From: an uncultured Christensenella sp.
GTDB taxonomy: Bacteria; Bacillota; Clostridia; Christensenellales; Pumilibacteraceae
Direction: 5' to 3'
NCBI GenBank assembly: GCA_910579205.1
Contig: CAJTTD010000012.1
Location: 18,682 to 55,554 of the forward strand
DNA: 36,873 nucleotides
Part shown: piece after piece, positions 32,160-36,873 of the stretch
Position numbering within the stretch: position 1 is the stretch's first letter
Layout: the number at the start of each line of letters is the position of its first letter
Translations under genes and position numbers: made by a program
Notes under the pieces: model-generated
Database searches by the model: none
The model's input: the letters and a program-made list of their open reading frames with translations, nothing else
Told to the model about the DNA's origin: nothing

Positions 32160-33629
32160 CTAAACGACCGTTCGGTCTTGTTGAATTTCAAGCGGCGGCG
32201 CATCGGATACGTCCGACGGTTGTTCTTCCGCTACAGCCGTTTCTTTTTCCTTGTCTGCCGCTTTAACTGCGCGCACGTCGCTTTCCGCCAATGCGAGCAG
32301 TATAGAGTAATAAACCAAATGCAACGGCTCGGTCATGTAAATATCGAGCAGAGAGTTGCATATAAGCGCCAATACGGTAAGCGCAACGAATATGCGCTCT
32401 GTGGTGAGCCTTGCACCGAACACAAGCCGCACCGTTCTGTATCTGTGGTAAAGATAGCCCAAAAGCCCGACTGCACCCGTACAGTATAAAAACGTTATGG
32501 GCGTGCAGTGGTACGAATGATAGTGGTGTCCTATATTTACTTGCGGCAAATACCATATGCCCACGCCGAACACGGGGTAAGAACGCCACTCCTCAAAGCC
32601 TTCCTTCCACAGCTGTATGCGTCCGCTCCCCGAGCCCATTCCGTTGAAAAAAGATTTTATCGCGCCGAATATCTTTTCGCGAAACACTATCATGAGCGCG
32701 AGCGCGAGCGCGCACGACACGCCGAACGCTATATAGTAGCCCAATCTCCCGTTTTTCTTTTTAAAGCACATCGCGACAGAAACTATAGCCGTACCCGGAA
32801 CAGCCACCACCAGCGACGCGCGGGAAAAAGTAAACAGTATGGTCAATAGCTCCACGGCGAGCGCGATAAAAAACAAATAGCCGCGGTCGTACACGTGTAT
32901 CATGTAAAAAGTGAGCGGCACAGCCAACAGCACTATCGCGGCTGCGCTGTTGGAAATGGCGTAACCGAACTGCAAAAAGCTTTTGGGATCGCTCATGTCG
33001 AAACCGTTTAGAGCGTACTGCTTGAACACCGCGGCAAATATAACTACCGCAGCGGATATCATCGTCCACGCAAAATACTCGACCGTCTTTCGTCCTTGGT
33101 AAACGCCGCAATTAAGGAGAAAAACATACGGCAAAAACATTGCCACGGCTATCGCCATCGACATCCCCACGCCCGACCACGACATCCAAGGCGAGCCTAA
33201 TCCGCTCGCGAGCAGTACGCCCGTTACGATAGCTATGGACACCGTAAGATACGCGCGCTTGAATATCGCTTTCCATCTTCCGTAATAAATAATATTGAAC
33301 ACGAGCGCCGTCAGTATGAACGCGAGCGCAAAGCACAGACCTACTATCTTGAGCGGCGAATTAAAATACCCCGTATTGGGCTTTGTTTCTGCGGACAGCA
33401 CAAACCCGCTCATAGCCATTATGGGCGCAAGTACGTATGAATTTTTGCAGAACAGCAGTGCGGGGACCAAAAGCACGGTCAAAAGCAACGCGCCTATCAC
33501 CGGGATGTTAAGCGAATGACAAAATATACACACCGCGCCTACGGCGATAGGATACCACAAGGAGTTGCAAAGCTTGTCCGCCTTAACTCCTATGCGGCTT
33601 TCGACTATCTTTTGAAACTTTTCTTTCAT
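32160..33629 (-). CDS. O-antigen ligase/Wzy-like polysaccharide polymerase
   Basis: A 489-aa polytopic membrane protein with about 11-12 predicted transmembrane segments. Family signs are FTFSRASLVVAVPG (conserved S-R-x-S/G before a membrane helix) and the large extracellular loop containing GSGRIQLWKEGFEEWRSYPVFGVG, the Wzy_C/O-antigen ligase signature, with NIGHHYHSYHC downstream (His residues of the loop). The cytoplasmic C-terminus is a 40-residue acidic tail. An in-frame TTG at 33641 would add four residues; neither start has a clear ribosome binding site, so ATG at 33629 is my choice. First gene of an operon with the GT2 gene, behind a long structured leader. Role: polymerising or transferring cell-surface polysaccharide. 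Confidence 0.82.
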   Translation of the reverse strand: MKEKFQKIVESRIGVKADKLCNSLWYPIAVGAVCIFCHSLNIPVIGALLLTVLLVPALLFCKNSYVLAPIMAMSGFVLSAETKPNTGYFNSPLKIVGLCFALAFILTALVFNIIYYGRWKAIFKRAYLTVSIAIVTGVLLASGLGSPWMSWSGVGMSMAIAVAMFLPYVFLLNCGVYQGRKTVEYFAWTMISAAVVIFAAVFKQYALNGFDMSDPKSFLQFGYAISNSAAAIVLLAVPLTFYMIHVYDRGYLFFIALAVELLTILFTFSRASLVVAVPGTAIVSVAMCFKKKNGRLGYYIAFGVSCALALALMIVFREKIFGAIKSFFNGMGSGSGRIQLWKEGFEEWRSYPVFGVGIWYLPQVNIGHHYHSYHCTPITFLYCTGAVGLLGYLYHRYRTVRLVFGARLTTERIFVALTVLALICNSLLDIYMTEPLHLVYYSILLALAESDVRAVKAADKEKETAVAEEQPSDVSDAPPLEIQQDRTVV

Positions 33630-33689
33630 TACTGTTATCAACTTTGATCATCACGGCTCGCGCCGCGCGTTTGACGTTTAAATTCGACG

Positions 33690-33735
33690 CATATTTGCAT
33701 TTGCAAGCAAGCTTTTGGCTTCTATTATAACACAT
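33690..33735 (-). repeat. partial promoter-leader repeat next to the polymerase gene
   Basis: A GTGTTATAATAGAAG box (minus strand, -10-like core 33729-33724, with extended -10 TG) is followed by an imperfect hairpin-like stretch rich in GCTTGC/GCAAAT. The conserved GCGACGTATTTCAACAC block and the second hairpin are missing, so the copy is truncated before the coding region. Confidence 0.45.
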
Positions 33736-33864
33736 TGTACTGCGCCAAAAGCAAGCTTTTGCCTTGCGGCTAAAGCCGCTCGCGTTTACTTTCGTAAACG
33801 CGCAGTTGTGTTGAAATACGTCGCGAAAAAGCTCTTGCGAGCAAGCTTTTTCGCTTCTATTATA
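33736..33864 (-). repeat. promoter-leader repeat, proximal full copy, upstream of the Wzy-like gene
   Basis: Minus-strand order: TGTTATAATAGAAG (extended -10, core 33864-33859), hairpin GCGAAAAAGCT (33854-33844)/AGCTTTTTCGC (33833-33823), block GCGACGTATTTCAACAC, hairpin CGCGTTTAC (33802-33794)/GTAAACGCG (33789-33781), GCGGCT/AGCCGC. No -35 is seen at the right spacing. Confidence 0.7.
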
Positions 33865-33990
33865 ACATTGCGCGGCTTAAAACTTCGTTTGAGTTGCTAT
33901 CGCAACCTTATTCGCTATGCGAATATCAGCCGCATGTTGAAACACGTCGCGAAAAAGCTCTTGCGAGCAAGCTTTTTCGCTTCTATTATA
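33865..33990 (-). repeat. promoter-leader repeat, distal full copy, with good promoter
   Basis: Minus-strand order: TATAATAGAAG (core 33990-33985), hairpin GCGAAAAAGCT (33980-33970)/AGCTTTTTCGC (33959-33949) identical to the proximal copy, block GCGACGTGTTTCAACAT, then two short palindromic stretches around TTCGC/GCGAA and TTGC/GCAA. The second hairpin has diverged in this copy. Confidence 0.7.
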
Positions 33991-34014
33991 AACCTAAAAC
34001 AAACGATTCGTCAA
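33985..34014 (-). promoter_or_regulatory. predicted sigma-A promoter of the Wzy/GT2 operon
   Basis: Minus strand TTGACG (34014-34009), 18 nt, perfect TATAAT (33990-33985). The transcript would start near 33978 at the foot of the first leader hairpin and have a leader of about 350 nt before the ATG at 33629. Confidence 0.65.
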
Positions 34015-34019
34015 ACGAT

Positions 34020-34059
34020 TAAAGGCGGCAAACGGATAATAATCGCCGCTTGCCGCCTT
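34020..34059 (-). terminator. probable terminator of the GH13 gene
   Basis: AAGGCGGCAA (34022-34031) pairs with TTGCCGCCTT (34050-34059) around an 18-nt loop. The leftward T run is weak (TTTAATCG), so termination is likely but less certain than at the other hairpins. It lies 83 nt past the GH13 stop. Confidence 0.5.
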
Positions 34060-34141
34060 ATGACACAAATTCCCGTATATGTTTACAAAATATTCGCCTC
34101 GTACCGACCGTCGCTATAATTGCGCGCGGCATGCTTACCGC

Positions 34142-35731
34142 CTACTTGCGCTTAACAAAAATCGCTGTTTCATACGGCGAATACATGCCGTCGGGCTTGC
34201 GCGCTTTGCCGTGATTGCCCAAAACAAAGTCGTATTGCGGCAGTCCGTTTATAACTCTGCTCTCGCCGAAGTTGCACACAACAAGTACATCTTCGTCGCC
34301 GAGCGTCCTTGCGTATGCGAAGTATCCGTCGCCTACCGTAAGGTCTTTAAACGCGCCGTAGCGTACAACAGGCGACGCCGAGCGCAATTTAAAAATATCT
34401 TTATAAAACGCAAATACCGATCTGTCGCTTTTTACGTCGTTTTCGAGATTGACTTCCGCGCCGCGCGAGTGCAGCGGTATCCATGTTTTGTCGCCCCAAC
34501 CGAATCCGAAATTCTTTCCGTTGTTCCAGCACATGGGTCTGCGAACGTTGTCGCGACTGCCGAAGTTTATCATTCGCATAAGTTCGTCGTGCGAGTGCTT
34601 ATCCTTATTTGCATTGTAATAATTGAAAGTCTCCACGTCGTCGAACGAGCCGATATCGCCGTAATACGGATCGGGCGAACCGTACTCTTGACCTTGATAT
34701 ACGAACGGTATACCTTTTAACATGTAAAACATCGCGGCGTACATGGTCGCGCATTCGTATCGATATTCGCCGTCGTTGCCCAATCTCGAAATGTAATGCG
34801 CATTGTCGTGATTGTCGGTGAACAGCGTATACAAAAGATCGCGGCTTTCGGTGAACATTTGCCACTTTACCAAAACATTGCGCACATCGTCTATGGAATA
34901 GGGCGCTTTCTCAAACTTATCGAACGTCTTACCGAGCGCAAAGTGGTCGAATTGGAATATACACTTAAGTTCGTCGCGATCCGCTCCGCAAATGTCGGAT
35001 ATCTTGTCCTCGCCCATGGAACACTCGCCCACCGTAAATATATGCTTTACTTTTTCGCGCCCGAACAGTTCTCTCACGTACTCGTGGAACATAGGTCCGT
35101 TGTTCATAAGTCCGTTGTCGAAGTCTTTGGCTATAAAGTCGAGAACGTCGCATCGAAACCCGTCTACGCCGAGATCGACCCAATAGTCTATTACGTCCGC
35201 CATCTCTTTGCGCACCGCGGGGTTTTCCCAATTAAGATCGGGCTGCCCCACGGCAAAGGAATGGAGATAGTACTCGTCCGTCGCCTCGTTGTATTCCCAT
35301 GCAGAACCGCCGAACACCGATCGCCAGTCGTTGGGTATTTTGTCCCGCCAAATATAATAGTCGTGATACCTATCGTTGCGCGAAGAGCGCGCGCGCTTGA
35401 ACCATTCGTGTTCGCTCGACGTGTGGTTTGCCACAAAATCCATAATGAGCTTTATTCCCCGCTTATGCATTTCCGACAGCATTGTTTTCCAATCGTCGAG
35501 AGTGCCGAACTCATCCATTATGTCGCGGTAGTCGCTTATATCGTAGCCGTTATCGCAATTTGGACTTTTGTAGCACGGCGACAGCCACACCGCATTTATC
35601 CCGAGAGAACAGAGGTGGTCGAGTTTTTCTGTTATGCCTTTTATATCGCCTATCCCGTCGCCGTTGCCGTCGCAAAAGCTGCGCGGATAAATTTGATACA
35701 CGATTAGATCCAAAAAACGTCGATCGGTCAT
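34142..35731 (-). CDS. GH13 alpha-glucosidase / oligo-1,6-glucosidase-like
   Basis: A 529-aa cytoplasmic alpha-glucosidase. The family order is clear: YQIYPRSFCDGNGDGIGDI (12-30), MDFVANHTSSEHEW (97-110), GFRCDVLDF with nucleophile D195, FTVGECSMG with acid/base E236, and FTDNHDN with transition-state Asp D309. The (beta/alpha)8 barrel, loop B domain and C-terminal beta domain are all present. It resembles GH13_31 oligo-1,6-glucosidases/sucrases. No signal peptide. The frame extends upstream to 35836, but GGAGG lies just before the ATG at 35731, the natural start. Monocistronic, with promoter at 35789-35817. Exact substrate (isomaltose, sucrose, trehalose-6-P) cannot be fixed. Confidence 0.93.
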   Translation of the reverse strand: MTDRRFLDLIVYQIYPRSFCDGNGDGIGDIKGITEKLDHLCSLGINAVWLSPCYKSPNCDNGYDISDYRDIMDEFGTLDDWKTMLSEMHKRGIKLIMDFVANHTSSEHEWFKRARSSRNDRYHDYYIWRDKIPNDWRSVFGGSAWEYNEATDEYYLHSFAVGQPDLNWENPAVRKEMADVIDYWVDLGVDGFRCDVLDFIAKDFDNGLMNNGPMFHEYVRELFGREKVKHIFTVGECSMGEDKISDICGADRDELKCIFQFDHFALGKTFDKFEKAPYSIDDVRNVLVKWQMFTESRDLLYTLFTDNHDNAHYISRLGNDGEYRYECATMYAAMFYMLKGIPFVYQGQEYGSPDPYYGDIGSFDDVETFNYYNANKDKHSHDELMRMINFGSRDNVRRPMCWNNGKNFGFGWGDKTWIPLHSRGAEVNLENDVKSDRSVFAFYKDIFKLRSASPVVRYGAFKDLTVGDGYFAYARTLGDEDVLVVCNFGESRVINGLPQYDFVLGNHGKARKPDGMYSPYETAIFVKRK

Positions 35732-35788
35732 AACGCCTCCAAACGAGTGTTTTACATTAGCGAACGCAAGCTCGCCATAGTTGACAGT

Positions 35789-35817
35789 ATTATACCATGG
35801 GAATGCGCCGAAATCAA
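35789..35817 (-). promoter_or_regulatory. predicted sigma-A promoter of the GH13 gene
   Basis: Minus strand TTGATT (35817-35812), 17 nt, perfect TATAAT (35794-35789), the same hexamers as the aminotransferase operon promoter. The leader is about 50 nt. Confidence 0.65.
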
Positions 35818-36030
35818 GCCTTTGCCCGCCGCGCATTTATGCCGCCGCACAAAAAAGCCCGCGCTTTTACGGTAATTCCCATAGGGAATTTAATAAGACG
35901 CAAATAAAAAGATTTAGGCATAGTGTTAAGCTGTACCTTTTCTGTACTTTTTTTCGTGAACGAACTAGGCTACTCGTAGCCTAGTGAGATATAGATATGT
36001 TTTATATTTCCCGCAAAATTCAATCAATCG
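35818..36030. other. intergenic stretch with short dyads at a composition boundary
   Basis: No gene is seen. It contains AAAAGC-CCGC-GCTTTT near 35848-35862, AATTCCC/GGGAATT near 35874-35890 and the perfect ACTAGGCTAC/GTAGCCTAGT dyad at 35964-35985. Base composition changes from mixed to AT-rich across it. Confidence 0.5.
35964..35985. repeat. perfect 10-bp inverted repeat with 2-nt spacer
   Basis: ACTAGGCTAC (35964-35973), TC, GTAGCCTAGT (35976-35985). It has no T run in either direction, so it is not an obvious terminator. It could be an operator, recombination site or junction scar beside the AT-rich gene. Confidence 0.55.
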
Positions 36031-36031
36031 G

Positions 36032-36060
36032 TTGCGCTCTTTTATTTTTCATGATATAAT
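36032..36060 (+). promoter_or_regulatory. predicted sigma-A promoter of the metallo-hydrolase gene
   Basis: TTGCGC (36032-36037), 17 nt, perfect TATAAT (36055-36060), with a leader of about 30 nt containing AAGGA shortly before the ATG. Confidence 0.6.
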
Positions 36061-36097
36061 GGCTGAACGATAAACAGTAATTTAGCATAAGGATACT

Positions 36098-36862
36098 ATG
36101 ATTGATAGCGAATATAATGAAACAATAAAATCCGATGTTTTGAACTTCGGAAATAGAATTGTAAACTGTTGGGCGTACCAAATTGATAACGGATATGTCA
36201 TTATAGATACAGGCTATGAAAATAGTTATAGGAATTTCAAAAAGAAACTGAAAGCAAATAATATTAAAATCAATCAAATTAAATATTGCTTTATGACACA
36301 CGCACACGACGACCACGCCGGATTTATAAATCAGCTTTTGTTCGATAATCAAGAAGTGAAAGTCATTATGAGCGATAAAGGGATTGAAACTTTACGCAAA
36401 GGGCAAAACTCTTTTGTCGGCGGTTGTACAAGTAAACTTGCACTTGCATTTTGCAATGTGATGAAGTTGTTCGGGATGGGACAGCACAAATTTCCGCCTA
36501 TACAAGCCGAATATGAAAGTAGGCTAATCATTATATCAAATGACAATAGGGCTTATTTGGAACAAGAGCTAAACGGCAAAATCGTAGAAACAGCAGGACA
36601 TACTTCTGATTCTATTTCGTTGCTTTTGAATAATGGCTATCTGTTTTGCGGTGATGCGGCAATGAACGGATTTCCAAGCAAACACAACATAACGATTTGG
36701 GCGGAAGATAAGGTAGCATTTTTGCAGTCGTGGCAAAAGATTATTACATTACAGCCTACCAAAATTTTTTCGGGGCACGGAAAACCGTTTAATGTTCAAA
36801 TTCTAAAAAGGAATATCGGATTTGTCGAAAACATAAAATTGCACGCTCTAAAACACAAATAA
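36098..36862 (+). CDS. metallo-beta-lactamase-fold hydrolase
   Basis: A 254-aa MBL-fold protein. The metal motif THAHDDHAG (HxHxDH) begins at about residue 67. A later ETAGHTSDSISLLL supplies the third-site His, followed by GDAAM with the bridging Asp and SGHGKP with the last His, so both zinc sites look intact. The family includes glyoxalase II-like and quorum-quenching lactonase-like hydrolases; function cannot be narrowed further. The gene is markedly AT-richer than its neighbours, uses AT-ending codons, and stands alone on the plus strand, suggesting recent acquisition. Complete: stop at 36860-36862, just inside the window. Confidence 0.9.
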   Translation: MIDSEYNETIKSDVLNFGNRIVNCWAYQIDNGYVIIDTGYENSYRNFKKKLKANNIKINQIKYCFMTHAHDDHAGFINQLLFDNQEVKVIMSDKGIETLRKGQNSFVGGCTSKLALAFCNVMKLFGMGQHKFPPIQAEYESRLIIISNDNRAYLEQELNGKIVETAGHTSDSISLLLNNGYLFCGDAAMNGFPSKHNITIWAEDKVAFLQSWQKIITLQPTKIFSGHGKPFNVQILKRNIGFVENIKLHALKHK

Positions 36863-36873
36863 ATTTCAATTTA

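Noticed and set aside
33690..33990. CRISPR-like array because of repeated units
   Set aside because: Only two to three units of about 125 nt, with internal hairpins and no regular unique spacers; no cas genes.

Overview
The window is dense, mid-GC bacterial chromosome. Strong ribosome binding sites (GGAGG/AAGGAG), consensus sigma-A promoters (TTGATT, TTGATA or TTGACG, 17-18 nt, TATAAT), a [4Fe-4S]-type PurF and DUF5685/J-like/SPFH-zinc-ribbon genes point to an uncultured anaerobic Bacillota (Clostridia), probably from a gut. That assignment is inference. No tRNA, rRNA, CRISPR array, transposase or phage gene was found. Most genes run leftward on the minus strand in compact operons, several joined by one-base stop/start overlaps (TAATG).

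Region by region. (1) 371-5019: five-gene minus-strand carbohydrate operon with two TIM-barrel isomerase/epimerase-like proteins, two Gfo/Idh/MocA oxidoreductases and a ThuA-like protein, and a divergent AraC regulator (5457-6254). Between them lies a 285-nt element made of two inverted, structure-conserved copies. (2) 6257-12725: housekeeping operon from one promoter: aminotransferase, small P-loop ATPase, threonine synthase, tryptophanyl-tRNA synthetase, DUF5685 protein, J-like protein without HPD, membrane protein. (3) 12960-18339: five-gene operon encoding a TIR/zinc-ribbon/membrane protein, an SPFH/double-zinc-ribbon protein, a small helical protein, an ESCRT-III (Snf7)-like coiled-coil protein and a MIT-AAA ATPase closely resembling eukaryotic Vps4. 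It reads as a bacterial ESCRT/Vps4-like membrane-remodelling module wired to a TIR effector or sensor, and is the most exciting part of the window. (4) 18518-24023: degenerate iron-ADH-like protein, PurF with a membrane protein, and a compact HelD/UvrD-like helicase apparently on a leaderless mRNA. (5) 24195-33629: acetyltransferase, ParA/Soj without ParB, PlsC-like acyltransferase, UgtP-like glycosyltransferase, GH78-like rhamnosidase, membrane GT2 and Wzy/ligase-like protein: an envelope glycolipid and polysaccharide region. (6) 34142-36862: GH13 alpha-glucosidase, then an AT-rich metallo-beta-lactamase-fold gene that looks recently acquired.

A recurrent promoter-plus-leader element, with a TATAATAnAAG box, a hairpin directly after the expected transcription start whose stem covaries between loci, a conserved single-stranded block and a second hairpin, precedes purF (one full copy) and the polysaccharide operon (two full copies and a partial one).
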